From assembly GCA_009779515.1 (NCBI GenBank), contig WREE01000011.1, forward strand, positions 1-22,438: a stretch of DNA of 22,438 nucleotides, written 5' to 3'. Under the pieces are notes generated by a model. That model ran no database searches. It saw only the letters and a list, made by a program, of their open reading frames with translations, and was not told the DNA's origin. The stretch is from Symbiobacteriaceae bacterium (GTDB lineage Bacteria > Bacillota > JAAYKD01 > WRDA01). Every line of letters begins with the position of its first letter. The stretch's first letter is position 1. Made by a program: the position numbers and the translations under genes. Of this stretch, positions 8,107-15,490 are shown one piece after another.

Positions 8107-8754
8107 GTGCAGCTGTTTTTGGATACTGCCAATATTGTCGAGATAGAAAAAGCTGCCAGTTGGGGAGTTATTCGTGGTGTTACCACCAACCCCAGTCTGG
8201 TAAGCCGAGAAGGTGTGGGAGATTTTACCTCGTTGTTGCAAAGAATTTGCTCTCTGGTAGATGGCCCAATTTCCGCCGAGGTTCTTGCCGAGGAAAGCGA
8301 CGCTATGGTGCAAGAGGCTTTGGCTCTGGCAGCTGTTAACATGGAGCAAATAGTTATTAAACTTCCCTTAACTGCCGAGGCTCTTCAGGCTATGCACATT
8401 TTAAAGGGCAAGGGTGTACGCACCAACGCTACCCTGGTTTTTTCCGCTCCCCAAGCTATGCTGGCAGCGGCAGCCGGTGCCAGCTTTGTCTCCCCTTTCG
8501 TGGGAAGGTTAGACGACATAGGGCATAATGGTATTGCAACCCTTGGTGAAATTGCTGAGATTTTTAGCTTGCATGGTATAGAAACCAAGATAATTGCCGC
8601 CAGTATAAGGCACCCCCAGCATGTCGTCGAGGCAGCTAAAGCCGGGGCCCATATTGCCACGGTGCCGTTACGTGTTTTGCAGCAAATGCTGCTGCATCCA
8701 CTTACGACCAGCGGTATAATACAGTTCCAACAAGATTGGGCGAAACTAAAGTAG
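8107..8754 (+). CDS. tal: Transaldolase, short (fructose-6-phosphate aldolase-like) subfamily
   Basis: This 215-aa cytoplasmic TIM-barrel enzyme has the length and motifs of the small transaldolase/FSA family. It opens with FLDTANIVEIEKA and GVTTNPSLV. The Schiff-base lysine is Lys85 in IVIKLPLT, followed by GVRTNATLVFS and SPFVGRLDDIGHNG. The family transfers dihydroxyacetone units in the non-oxidative pentose phosphate pathway or cleaves fructose 6-phosphate. Sequence alone does not separate TalB-like activity from FSA activity. The GTG start is fixed by AAAGGAGG (8092-8099), 7 nt upstream. It stands alone, without other pentose phosphate genes beside it, between a terminator-like hairpin upstream and a repeat plus hairpin downstream. 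Confidence 0.93.
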   Translation: MQLFLDTANIVEIEKAASWGVIRGVTTNPSLVSREGVGDFTSLLQRICSLVDGPISAEVLAEESDAMVQEALALAAVNMEQIVIKLPLTAEALQAMHILKGKGVRTNATLVFSAPQAMLAAAAGASFVSPFVGRLDDIGHNGIATLGEIAEIFSLHGIETKIIAASIRHPQHVVEAAKAGAHIATVPLRVLQQMLLHPLTTSGIIQFQQDWAKLK

Positions 8755-8797
8755 CTAGCCCATACTATCTCCACCATACCTAGCCGGTGCAATCCGA

Positions 8798-8854
8798 GTA
8801 GCCAGCCCCTGAGCTGCGTTCACCACCCAGAGTATGATACATGCGTGCTTCTAC
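8798..8854 (+). repeat. Dispersed intergenic structured repeat, copy A (divergent)
   Basis: This 57-nt segment shares the core CTGCGTTCACC, then TATGATA and GCTTCTACTCC, with the copies at 13343-13395 and 20090-20142. It is the most diverged copy. GTAG and CTAC termini are kept, but the outer stem is interrupted. The inner hairpin TGAGC-TGC-GTTCA still pairs through a G-U. It begins 43 nt after the transaldolase stop, in the sense orientation. Confidence 0.7.
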
Positions 8855-8871
8855 TCCACTCCGGGTATAGC

Positions 8872-8950
8872 AAGAGCCACCCCGCTTACCGTCTAACCCT
8901 TACCCCCAGCTATAGCTGGAGGAGAGGCGGCCGGTGGCGAGGTGGCTCTT
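8872..8950. terminator. Long stem-loop between convergent transaldolase and aminotransferase genes
   Basis: AAGAGCCACC (8872-8881) pairs perfectly with GGTGGCTCTT (8941-8950). Inside lies a second palindrome, CCAGCTATAGCTGG, near 8906-8919. The element sits between two convergent genes, the usual place for a shared transcription end, but neither side has a clear T-tract. A role as bidirectional terminator or 3'-end stabiliser is inferred. Confidence 0.5.
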
Positions 8951-8989
8951 AGTGTCGTGGCTATAAATCTAAGAAACTGCCTAGGTAGC

Positions 8990-10171
8990 TTAAGGCGCTA
9001 TGGGGTAGAGGGCAGCTACCCGCAGAGCTTCGCTTATATCTTCCTCTGTATTGAAAGGTGCTACCGAGAGGCGCAGATAGCGCCCGCCGCTGAGGCTGGC
9101 AAAAACACCCTGCTCTAAAAAATGTGCGTACAGCTTTTCCGGGGTAGAGTCGGCTAGCGCCAGGCTATGGCAACGGTGCTTGGCGTCACCGGGAGTAATC
9201 ACAGAGTAGCCTAGAGCGTCTAATCCTGTATAGAGCTTAGTCAGGAGATAGCTGATATGATGAGCAATGTTATCTATACCGATACGCTCAATCCGTTGCA
9301 GCGCTTCCAACAAGACATAGATACCGATAAAGTTCAAGGTGCTATTCTCCAGCTTGCGCCCATCGCTAGGGAGGGTAAAGGTAAGACCAGGCTTAGCTAA
9401 GTCCAGGCGAATAGCTCGGTTGGAGGCGACAAAGACAGGGGTAAGCTCCTGGAGAAGTTCGGGAGCTGTATAAAGAAAGCCAAGACCATGAATACCCAGT
9501 AGACCTTTGTAGCAAGCTGAAGCTACCCCGTGAACCCTCCAGGCTTGCGCATCTAAAGGGCAGAAACCGAGGCTTTGAATGGCATCCACCAACAGGTAGA
9601 TACCTCTTTCCCGGCAAAGAGCAGCCAGATGCTCTAAGTCGATTTTATAGCCGGTGCGAGATTGCACATGGCTGATGACGATAAAGCGTGTGCGCTCATT
9701 GGCGTAGCTAAGGAGTTTTTCCGGGATAAGAGAGACGCCATCATCGGCTTCGGCAATGCGGCACTCCACCCCTTGGAGTGCCAGATGAAGGCAGGGCATA
9801 ATCACCGAGGGGTGCTCATCCCGAAAGGTGATAACATTGTCCCCAGTCTGGAAAGGAAAGCCTTGTAACACGGCGTTGATCCCTTCATTGGTGTTCTTAG
9901 TAAAGGCAATATGGCTGGGGTCTACCCCTCCCAGGAGCCTGGCTATATGGTCACGGGTGACAGCCACTACCTCCATAGTCCTTCCCTTGCCTTCGCCGCC
10001 AGCTTTAACCACTCCCGGAGAAGTGTCGCTCCAGTCCTGCAAATACTGCTCTAAAGCCTGTCGGGTAAAAGTAGCGCCGCAGTTTTCGTAGGCAATGTCT
10101 AAAAAGGTCGACTTAGTGGCGACAGGAAATTCCCGGCGTAGCTTGTAGACCCAAGCTTCCGATGTTGACAT
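8990..10171 (-). CDS. Class V PLP-dependent aminotransferase-fold protein (cysteine desulfurase/epimerase-like)
   Basis: This 393-aa protein belongs to the aspartate aminotransferase fold, class V, which contains cysteine desulfurases, selenocysteine lyases, isopenicillin N epimerase-like enzymes and serine-glyoxylate aminotransferases. Visible features are TKNTNEGIN (phosphate-binding region, about 91-99), FRDEHPS (His120, PLP-stacking position), VDAIQSLG with Asp196, the PLP-lysine Lys222 in ACYKGLLGIHGLGFLY, and Arg367 in RYLRLS, which fits the substrate-carboxylate arginine. The mobile loop cysteine typical of SufS/IscS is not evident, which argues against a housekeeping desulfurase. The ATG start has GGAGGG about 9 nt upstream. 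No suf, isc or tRNA-thiolation gene is adjacent, so the substrate is undetermined. It diverges from the peptidase-like gene at 10526. Confidence 0.85.
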   Translation of the reverse strand: MSTSEAWVYKLRREFPVATKSTFLDIAYENCGATFTRQALEQYLQDWSDTSPGVVKAGGEGKGRTMEVVAVTRDHIARLLGGVDPSHIAFTKNTNEGINAVLQGFPFQTGDNVITFRDEHPSVIMPCLHLALQGVECRIAEADDGVSLIPEKLLSYANERTRFIVISHVQSRTGYKIDLEHLAALCRERGIYLLVDAIQSLGFCPLDAQAWRVHGVASACYKGLLGIHGLGFLYTAPELLQELTPVFVASNRAIRLDLAKPGLTFTLPSDGRKLENSTLNFIGIYVLLEALQRIERIGIDNIAHHISYLLTKLYTGLDALGYSVITPGDAKHRCHSLALADSTPEKLYAHFLEQGVFASLSGGRYLRLSVAPFNTEEDISEALRVAALYPIAP

Positions 10172-10525
10172 ACGGTATCACCCTCCTAAAGGAATATAGA
10201 TGCCTCTTAAGGACTGCTGTAGGCGCAGTAGTCTTGGTAGGTTTGGGGCGGAGAATCTTATACTTACTTTATGGTAAATTCGTTATAGGTTATCTTTACT
10301 CCTTGTGTCTCAACAGTGCTGCTGAAGTTTAAACTGCAAAAGTGGTTCCGTTAGAGTGGGAGTTATTGAGGAGGAAAAGTGCTGCTACCGTCGAAAATAC
10401 GAGTACAACAGATGAGGTCTCCTTAAAGGCTCTTGGGGGTGGGTAGCCCCTTTTATCAAATGCGGCGTTAACCCCTGGTTTTGCCAGGGGGAGCTGTCGC
10501 CAGATTAGAAAGGCAGGTAAAAACT
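10172..10525. other. Divergent regulatory region with hairpins and a possible leader peptide
   Basis: There is no full gene here. Seen features are: a hairpin GACTGCTG/CAGTAGTC (10212-10233, one mismatch); a strong site GAGGAGG followed by GTG at 10379, starting a 15-codon frame that ends in TAA at 10424-10426; a GGGG/CCCC mini-stem running into TTTTAT just after that frame; and a perfect 7-bp hairpin CCCCTGG/CCAGGGG (10472-10490) ahead of the peptidase gene. Promoters for the two flanking genes must lie here, but I cannot place them with confidence. Confidence 0.4.
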
Positions 10526-12478
10526 ATGCAGCAGAAGATTCAACTTATCGCCGAGCATATCTCGCCGGGACGGTTGCTGGATTACACCGGCGGCATCGCC
10601 CGTCATCACCGCATCCAAGCTTCTCAAGGACACAGGGATGCTGCCCACTACATTGCCGGAGTGCTTAAAGCTAACGGGGTTGAAGCCCAGGTTCTCAGCT
10701 ACCCTTCGGCATACGGTATTGACTACTTAGGACGCAAAGTGTTCCCCGAGTGGAACCTACGTCATGCGGAGCTAACTTTAGTAGCGCCCTACCACTGGGA
10801 GCTGGCAGATTTTCGGGTAGCTGCCACTTCGGTGATGCAGCGTAGCGGCCCTTGCGATTACAGCCACACCCCTTTGGATATTGTGCTGTTGGATAAGGGG
10901 CCTCAAGAGGAACTGTACGGGGATATTGACCTTAAAGGGAAAATTATTTTTGTGCGCGATGCCCATAACCCTTATCTGGATTGGGCTATGGGGAAAAGAG
11001 GAGCCTTGGGGGTCATTACCGACTTGGTTATGGAGAGCCGCAATGCTCGCACCAGGCACGACCAATATGATATCAACCGCTATGTAGCTTTTTGGTATAC
11101 CGAGGCGCCGGAGAGTATGCCTTTTGGCTTTTCTCTCACCCCTCGTCAGGGGGATCAGTTGGCGGCTCTCTGTAAGCGGATGCTGGCGGAACACGAAGCT
11201 GATGCCAGCAAGGCGAAGTATCCCCAAGCTACCTGTCTGGTGGATGCTCAGGTGGTGGACGGGCACTTGGATGTGGTGGAAGCTACCTTACCTGGGGAGA
11301 GCGACGAAGAGGTGTGGGCCCTAGCTCACCTCTGCCATCCTCGTCAAAGCGCTAACGATAACGCCAGTGGCTGTGCTGCCAACATGGAAGCGATAAGTGT
11401 CTTAGCCAAACTGCTGCAGCAAGGCAAGCTCAAGCCGCTAAAACGCACCCTTAAAATTATTTTGATGGCGGAGTTTACCGGCACCATGCCTTACCTTTCC
11501 GATCACTACCGTCCAGGGAAGATTAAAGGAGCTATTAACCTGGATATGGTAGGAGGCAAGCAGGAGTTGGGCTATGGTCCTCTCAAACTGGTAGGGCTAC
11601 CTATCTCTACCCCTTCCTATATCGCCGACCTAGCGGGGCTTATTTTAGAAGAATTAAAAAAGGAAGTCTCCAGCGGCAGCCCCGGGGCGGCTCTGCCTAT
11701 GTTTAACTCGGCGCGGGTAGGCTTTTCCGGAGGGAGCGACCAGATAATCCTCTCCGACCCTCTGATCAATATCCCTTGCCCGCAACTGGGGCAAAACGCC
11801 GATGTCTTTTACCATACTGGTGGCGACACCATGGACAAAATATCTCCCCACCTTATTGCTAAGTCCAGCGCTCTGGCTGCTTCCTATCTTTACCTGCTGA
11901 GCAATTTAGAAGCTGGTGAAGTGCGTCCAATTTTGGACGAAATGCTGCAAAGCTATACCAAGATGGCGTTACAAGCTCTTGCCACTTTTGCTTCCGGGGA
12001 GCTGTTGCCACCAGCTACCGCTCTGAAAATTGTTACCGACTACTTTAGCGCCGCTACTCTTACCTTTAAGGAAGTTCTTCCCCCTACTGCCGAGCTGGAA
12101 GCTCAGTTGGCTGCTTTTGGTGAGCTGTTGCAAACCACCAGCGCCGCTTTACAAAAAGCCTATGCTATCTGCGAAGCACCGGCTGGGAAGCGCTCATACA
12201 CGGCAGTGCCTAAGCGCACCTCCCAGGCAGTGATTATTGGCATAGCCGAACATGCTACCACCCCGGAGAAGCAGGCGGCTTTAAGAGATTACAACGAGAA
12301 CTGGGGTCGCAAGCACGGCGCTTCCACCGCTGCCAACGTTATCCAATATCTTATAGACGGTAAGCGGAGTATTGACGAAATTGCCGATATGGTTATTTTC
12401 GAATGCCAGGGTGGCGATCGGGAAGCGGTTTTCGAGTATCTTAAGCTCTACCGGCTGCTGGGCTTCTGCGAGTTTTAA
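10526..12478 (+). CDS. DUF4910/M28-type aminopeptidase-like protein
   Basis: This 650-aa protein resembles the DUF4910 aminopeptidase-like group, whose catalytic domain has the Zn-dependent M28/M20 exopeptidase fold with an inserted PA-like domain. Candidate metal ligands are all present: His268/His271 and Asp278 in AHLCHPRQSANDNASG, Glu316 in ILMAEFTGTMP, Asp340 in INLDMVGG and His430 in DVFYHTGGDT. The PA-like insert is at about 110-210 (DLKGKIIFVRDAHNPYLDWAMGKRGALGVI split around a conserved loop). The last 55 residues (AANVIQYLIDGKRSIDEIADM) look like a small winged-helix tail. There is no signal peptide, so it is probably cytoplasmic. ATG 10526, with AGGCAGG 8 nt upstream, is preferred over the upstream TTG at 10481, which falls inside a hairpin. 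It likely removes N-terminal residues from peptides; the substrate is unknown. Confidence 0.82.
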   Translation: MQQKIQLIAEHISPGRLLDYTGGIARHHRIQASQGHRDAAHYIAGVLKANGVEAQVLSYPSAYGIDYLGRKVFPEWNLRHAELTLVAPYHWELADFRVAATSVMQRSGPCDYSHTPLDIVLLDKGPQEELYGDIDLKGKIIFVRDAHNPYLDWAMGKRGALGVITDLVMESRNARTRHDQYDINRYVAFWYTEAPESMPFGFSLTPRQGDQLAALCKRMLAEHEADASKAKYPQATCLVDAQVVDGHLDVVEATLPGESDEEVWALAHLCHPRQSANDNASGCAANMEAISVLAKLLQQGKLKPLKRTLKIILMAEFTGTMPYLSDHYRPGKIKGAINLDMVGGKQELGYGPLKLVGLPISTPSYIADLAGLILEELKKEVSSGSPGAALPMFNSARVGFSGGSDQIILSDPLINIPCPQLGQNADVFYHTGGDTMDKISPHLIAKSSALAASYLYLLSNLEAGEVRPILDEMLQSYTKMALQALATFASGELLPPATALKIVTDYFSAATLTFKEVLPPTAELEAQLAAFGELLQTTSAALQKAYAICEAPAGKRSYTAVPKRTSQAVIIGIAEHATTPEKQAALRDYNENWGRKHGASTAANVIQYLIDGKRSIDEIADMVIFECQGGDREAVFEYLKLYRLLGFCEF

Positions 12479-12496
12479 AACTGGACAGAGACTTGG

Positions 12497-13078
12497 CTAA
12501 GCCACCCGGGGAAATTGCTGCAAGAGTGCTTGCTGCGCTTCTACCCATTGACTTAAACTGCGAATATGCTCAAAGTGGTTAGCTGAACTTGGGTTTAACT
12601 CTAGGTAGCGCTGAGCAGCGTAGTAGGCTCGTTTGCGCATGGCGGCTACATGGCGTTTAGTGCTGAGCACCTCCAGGGTGAAAGAGGCAATAGTAAGCTG
12701 CAGGCTCTGCTGTAGGGTAGGTATACCGTTCCCCTGTAGGCTTTCCGACTCCAGATAGCCGTAGGCATGGTGGCTTTTGCCGTAAGGGAGGCGAGCCTTC
12801 AAAGGTACCAGGGTATGGTGAGCTTGTAGCGCCAGAGGGGAGATGCGAGCTGTTGGCTCGTCATCAGCATAAGTGCGCCGGATAACTGCTGCCTTTAACC
12901 CCCATAAATCCAGGTATGCTTCGAGAACCCGTGCCACGGGGTTAGGCAGGGTGTGAATTTCCCCCTGACGGGTATAGAGCCGGGTTACGTTTTTTCCGTT
13001 AGCCTCATAAACAGGTATTAGCGCCACCACCTGGCGGCGCAGAGGAGCCAGAGTCTGGGAGAGGTTCATGGCTATCAC
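12497..13078 (-). CDS. ComK-like protein (putative)
   Basis: This 193-aa basic protein has no signal peptide. Its layout follows ComK, the competence transcription factor of Bacillus. It has an opening strand pair VVALIPVYEANGKNVTRLYT (ComK: AVLPEEIDGKICSKII), a helix (PVARVLEAYLDLWG), a central ISPLALQAHHTLVPLKA stretch matching the ComK motif around its FPT residues, and a late segment LQLTIASFTLEVLSTKRHVAAMRKRAYYA matching the C-terminal TFSNGKTMELPISYNSFENQ region. Individual residues are weakly conserved, so it could be a diverged regulator without a competence role. GTG 13078 is taken as the start; ATG 13069 is an alternative, and AAGAAGG lies just upstream of both. It converges on the peptidase gene with only 18 nt and no terminator between them. 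Confidence 0.5.
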   Translation of the reverse strand: MIAMNLSQTLAPLRRQVVALIPVYEANGKNVTRLYTRQGEIHTLPNPVARVLEAYLDLWGLKAAVIRRTYADDEPTARISPLALQAHHTLVPLKARLPYGKSHHAYGYLESESLQGNGIPTLQQSLQLTIASFTLEVLSTKRHVAAMRKRAYYAAQRYLELNPSSANHFEHIRSLSQWVEAQQALLQQFPRVA

Positions 13079-13342
13079 ATCACCTTCTTGGGCTGTTAAG
13101 CTAGAGTTTTCAGCAGGTTAACCTTTGGCGGTGTCGGCAAGGGACACTGTTCTCTCACTGTAACCGGGGGGAGCACTTTTGTCTGAACAGCCTGAGCATT
13201 TTACCTATAAATGGGGGCTACCCGCCCCCAACCCCAGACTCCCACCCCACGCACACGTGCGCGGGGACCCCGGGTCTCGTAAGCATAGCTTTGTTTACAC
13301 TTACAGGAACTACGTTCCAGAACCACGCGGTCGCGTGGTGTA
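13079..13342. other. Non-coding, hairpin-rich stretch upstream of the ComK-like gene
   Basis: No gene is supported. Inverted repeats seen are GGGGGC/GCCCCC (13213-13229), a GC-rich palindrome around CACACGTG near 13250-13260, GGAAC/GTTCC near 13307-13319, and a perfect 8-bp hairpin ACCACGCG/CGCGTGGT (13322-13339) that abuts the dispersed repeat. No promoter for the ComK-like gene could be placed confidently. Confidence 0.5.
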
Positions 13343-13395
13343 GTAGAAGCCCGCATCTATCATGTCATGGGAGAACGCAGTTCATGGGCTTCTAC
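13343..13395 (-). repeat. Dispersed intergenic structured repeat, copy B
   Basis: This 53-nt copy, read on the minus strand, begins GTAGAAGCCC and ends GGGCTTCTAC, a perfect 10-bp terminal inverted repeat. It has the same length as copy C and differs from it at about 4 positions. The inner hairpin GAAC-TGC-GTTC and the CATG-A-CATG repeat are preserved. It starts just past the terminator of the DUF1659-DUF2922 operon, in sense orientation. Confidence 0.85.
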
Positions 13396-13397
13396 CC

Positions 13398-13445
13398 CAA
13401 AAGCCCCGCGGGCAAGGAGGTATTTACCTCTCTGCTCGCGGGGCT
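13398..13445 (-). terminator. Intrinsic terminator of the DUF1659-DUF2922 operon
   Basis: On the minus strand AGCCCCGCG (13437-13445) pairs perfectly with CGCGGGGCT (13402-13410), and an inner GAGGTA/TACCTC stem closes a tight loop. TTTT follows the stem. It lies 11 nt after the DUF2922 stop. Confidence 0.85.
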
Positions 13446-13456
13446 GGTGCTTGGTG

Positions 13457-13672
13457 CTAGACTTGATGAACGACGGTAGTGTTGTTATCCACTATCTTGG
13501 CGGAATGGGGCGCTACAAGGCTGCTGCCACCGGGCTTGATGATGCCAGTGGCTACCACTTCCTCCATGGCATTAACTACTTCAGCTTCGGTAAGGTTGGG
13601 TTTCGGCTCGGGTATGCTCAGGGAAACGCGGTTGCCAGAGCCGTTGACGAAGGTAAGCATAAGTCTGGTCAT
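13457..13672 (-). CDS. DUF2922 family small protein
   Basis: This 71-aa protein matches the DUF2922 family, found mainly in Firmicutes and without known function. It shows the typical start (MTRLMLTFVNGSG), the middle (NLTEAEVVNAMEEVVATGI) and the end (AKIVDNNTTVV). ATG 13672 is chosen because AAAGGAGG lies 9 nt upstream; the ATG at 13678 is only about 3 nt from the same site. It follows the DUF1659 gene by 62 nt, the usual pairing of these two families, and ends at a clear terminator. The family's consistent partnering suggests a joint, possibly structural, role, but no mechanism is visible. Confidence 0.85.
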   Translation of the reverse strand: MTRLMLTFVNGSGNRVSLSIPEPKPNLTEAEVVNAMEEVVATGIIKPGGSSLVAPHSAKIVDNNTTVVHQV

Positions 13673-13704
13673 ATCCATGATCCTCCTTTCTGTTTGGGGA
13701 TAAC

Positions 13705-13725
13705 CCCCATCTCCAGGAGATGGGG
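13705..13725 (-). other. Perfect hairpin between the DUF1659 and DUF2922 genes
   Basis: CCCCATCTCC-A-GGAGATGGGG is a 21-nt perfect inverted repeat with almost no loop, so about 8 bp would pair in RNA. On the minus strand it is followed by GGTTATCCCC, not a T-tract. It probably sets relative expression or protects the downstream message. Confidence 0.6.
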
Positions 13726-13734
13726 TAGGGGTAG

Positions 13735-13953
13735 CTATTCCGACAGGGTAGCAGTATCGGTGCGCACTAGAGCACGAAGGGGGAAGCTGCTGAGAGCGGC
13801 CAGAGTGCTTGCCAGGCTGAAAAGGGCTTCGTCGCTGGCATTAACGGCAATATTGCCGAAAGAATAGGCTTTAACAATGGGCACGCCTTTTTCGGTGTCA
13901 AAGCCGGTTTGCAGTCTCATAGTGAGCCGTGTGGGGGCGTTCTGACGTAGCAT
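13735..13953 (-). CDS. DUF1659 family small protein
   Basis: This 72-aa protein matches DUF1659. After a short variable start it reads TRLTMRLQTGFDTEKGVPIVK, then SFGNIAVNASDEALFSLASTLAAL, and ends SFPLRALVRTDTATLSE. The family is of unknown function, is largely confined to Firmicutes and is commonly encoded next to DUF2922, as here. ATG 13953 has GGAGG 7 nt upstream. It is the first gene of a two-gene minus-strand operon with a well-formed promoter at 14007-14035. Confidence 0.85.
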   Translation of the reverse strand: MLRQNAPTRLTMRLQTGFDTEKGVPIVKAYSFGNIAVNASDEALFSLASTLAALSSFPLRALVRTDTATLSE

Positions 13954-13985
13954 TTCGTCTCCTCCTTTTTTTGGTATTTAAGAGT

Positions 13986-14035
13986 GTTGGCCAACCTCTT
14001 GAGGGGAGTATAACCTATGAGCTGCTACACCGCAA
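13986..14035 (-). promoter_or_regulatory. Promoter of the DUF1659-DUF2922 operon with a start-site palindrome
   Basis: On the minus strand TTGCGG (14030-14035) and TATACT (14007-14012) are separated by exactly 17 nt. The predicted start is near 14000. Just downstream, a perfect 10-bp palindrome, GTTGGCCAAC (13986-13995), lies in the first transcribed bases, where a repressor could act. Confidence 0.55.
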
Positions 14036-14089
14036 AAAGGGATCTGGCGCCGGATACCCCCTATCTGAAACCTAGCCCCAAACGTAAAG

Positions 14090-14135
14090 GCGCCACACCC
14101 AGCAAGTGGAGTAACTCCACTGGCGGATGTGGCGC
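14090..14135 (-). terminator. Strong hairpin terminator after the TPR gene
   Basis: GCGCCACA (14090-14097) pairs with TGTGGCGC (14128-14135). Inside, AGTGGAG (14105-14111) pairs with CTCCACT (14115-14121) around a TAA loop, and short GC pairs join the two stems. On the minus strand CTTTACGTTT follows. It lies about 30 nt beyond the TPR stop and closes the chemoreceptor-GNAT-TPR unit. Confidence 0.75.
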
Positions 14136-14166
14136 TCTAACTGTCGCAAATATATGAACTTTGCGG

Positions 14167-14946
14167 TTATTCCCAGCGCTCTAAATCCACCATAGCTGCC
14201 AGGTAGCCAAAGGCGCCGAAGATATTGTTGACATCGCCCTGGCGGATAACCTCCTGGAGCATCTCCCGAGCTTTGGCCTTCTCGCCGCTAAGGCGGTAGT
14301 AGTTGGCTAAGCCAAAGCCCATGGTGACGATATTTATGGCTGTGCCTTCACCTTCAAGCAGTCTCTCCGGGGGCATTTCCCCTTTGTACACATGCAAGCG
14401 GTTAAAGTAGGCTATATTCTCCCCGGGATCCATAGAGCTGTTAATTTTGCCCAACAGCTCCTGGGCTTCCTCCTCCAGCCCCAGCCTTTTTAGGGTAATC
14501 CAGAGCCAATCGGCAATAGCAATGAGCTTATCGTCGCTGTTGGTCAGCTCCAGGCAGCGGCGGTAGGCGAGGTGAGCCTGGGCGTAGTCGGCAAGGAGGA
14601 ACCAGGAAAGCCCTAAGTGGTACCACACATCCCAGTTGTCGGGGATGAGGCGGGAAGCCATGGTGAAATCGGCACAGGCATCTTCGAAGCGATGGATGGA
14701 GAGGAAGCGATGTCCGCGGTGGCGGTAGTAAATACCTTTGAAAGGGTTAAGGGCAATGGCGCGGGAGTAGCTTTCTACGGCGGAGCGGTACAGGGACTGC
14801 CGGGAGAGAGCCAGTCCTCGCTCCATCCAGAGATCGCCGTCGTAAGGAGCCGCTAAGAGCTTAGCTTCAAGCTCCTGCACGGTTTCATTGTGTTCCAGGT
14901 CACTGCGGTTTCTGGTGGTTACCTCATACTCTCGGATCACAGACAT
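14167..14946 (-). CDS. TPR-repeat protein
   Basis: This 259-aa cytoplasmic protein contains at least three tandem tetratricopeptide repeats, helical hairpins that bind other proteins. The clear units are DLWMERGLALSRQSLYRSAVESYSRAIALNP, YYRHRGHRFLSIHRFEDACADFTMASRLIP and VWYHLGLSWFLLADYAQAHLAYRRCLEL (each split here across the W/Y-G-A-P consensus positions). The C-terminal part has degenerate repeats (GLANYYRLSGEKAKAREMLQEVI). It has no enzymatic domain. The ATG is set by AAGGAGG 7 nt upstream. It is the last gene of the minus-strand unit, 28 nt after the GNAT gene. The partner is unknown. Confidence 0.85.
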   Translation of the reverse strand: MSVIREYEVTTRNRSDLEHNETVQELEAKLLAAPYDGDLWMERGLALSRQSLYRSAVESYSRAIALNPFKGIYYRHRGHRFLSIHRFEDACADFTMASRLIPDNWDVWYHLGLSWFLLADYAQAHLAYRRCLELTNSDDKLIAIADWLWITLKRLGLEEEAQELLGKINSSMDPGENIAYFNRLHVYKGEMPPERLLEGEGTAINIVTMGFGLANYYRLSGEKAKAREMLQEVIRQGDVNNIFGAFGYLAAMVDLERWE

Positions 14947-14974
14947 GGTAGAACCTCCTTATAGTTACGTTTGT

Positions 14975-15484
14975 TTAGTAAACAATTTCATACTTATAAA
15001 AGGCGGTTTGGAGGTCGCGAAACTCGTTTTTTGTATGTTGCATTTTAACAAAAACGAAGCCGTGACTTTCGTAAAAGGCGGTTAGTTTGGGGCGATCGGC
15101 GTTAGTCTCCAGCTGAATAGCAGTAACGCCGCGAGCTTTCCCTTCGGCTTTAAAGTAGTCCATCATAGCACTGGAGACGCCAGATTTGCGCGCTGCTTGG
15201 GTTACCGCCAGCTTGTGCAGAAAGAGGGAGTTGCCACGGGGTTCCTCAGGCCAAAAGTAGGGGTCGTAGTCGACTAAAGCCATACAACCGGCAGGCTGCC
15301 CTTGCCCAAAGGCTAGGTGAAAGTCGGTGATGCTAAAACTTTTGCTCAAGTTTTCCCAGCTAACTTCCCGGGGGCTCCACTGCTTATACCCTATTGCAGC
15401 TACCCAATGCACAGCATCTAAAAGAATCCCTTCCAGGAGCGGGATATCTACTGGGGTAGCCTGGCGGATAACTATTTCGTTCAC
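14975..15484 (-). CDS. GNAT family N-acetyltransferase
   Basis: This 169-aa protein has the single-domain GNAT fold, which transfers an acetyl group from acetyl-CoA to an amine. The strand-helix of motif A is LFLHKLAVTQAARKSGVSS, with RKSGVSS in place of the consensus R/QxxGxG/A pyrophosphate loop. Motif B, near the end, is IQLETNADRPKLTAFYESHGF. The N-terminus IRQATPVDIPLLEGILLDA is also typical. The acceptor cannot be predicted. The start is GTG, and its weak G-rich ribosome binding site overlaps the end of the chemoreceptor gene, with only 6 nt between stop and start. That suggests translational coupling. Confidence 0.87.
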   Translation of the reverse strand: MNEIVIRQATPVDIPLLEGILLDAVHWVAAIGYKQWSPREVSWENLSKSFSITDFHLAFGQGQPAGCMALVDYDPYFWPEEPRGNSLFLHKLAVTQAARKSGVSSAMMDYFKAEGKARGVTAIQLETNADRPKLTAFYESHGFVFVKMQHTKNEFRDLQTAFYKYEIVY

Positions 15485-15490
15485 CTGGGT

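Noticed and set aside
13079..13342. Insertion sequence remnant in the hairpin-rich gap
   Set aside because: Several inverted repeats are present, but there are no matching outer ends with target duplication and no transposase fragment.
13367..13867. A 166-codon plus-strand frame over the DUF1659/DUF2922 region
   Set aside because: It is the antisense of two small genes that have strong ribosome binding sites, family matches, a promoter and a terminator.
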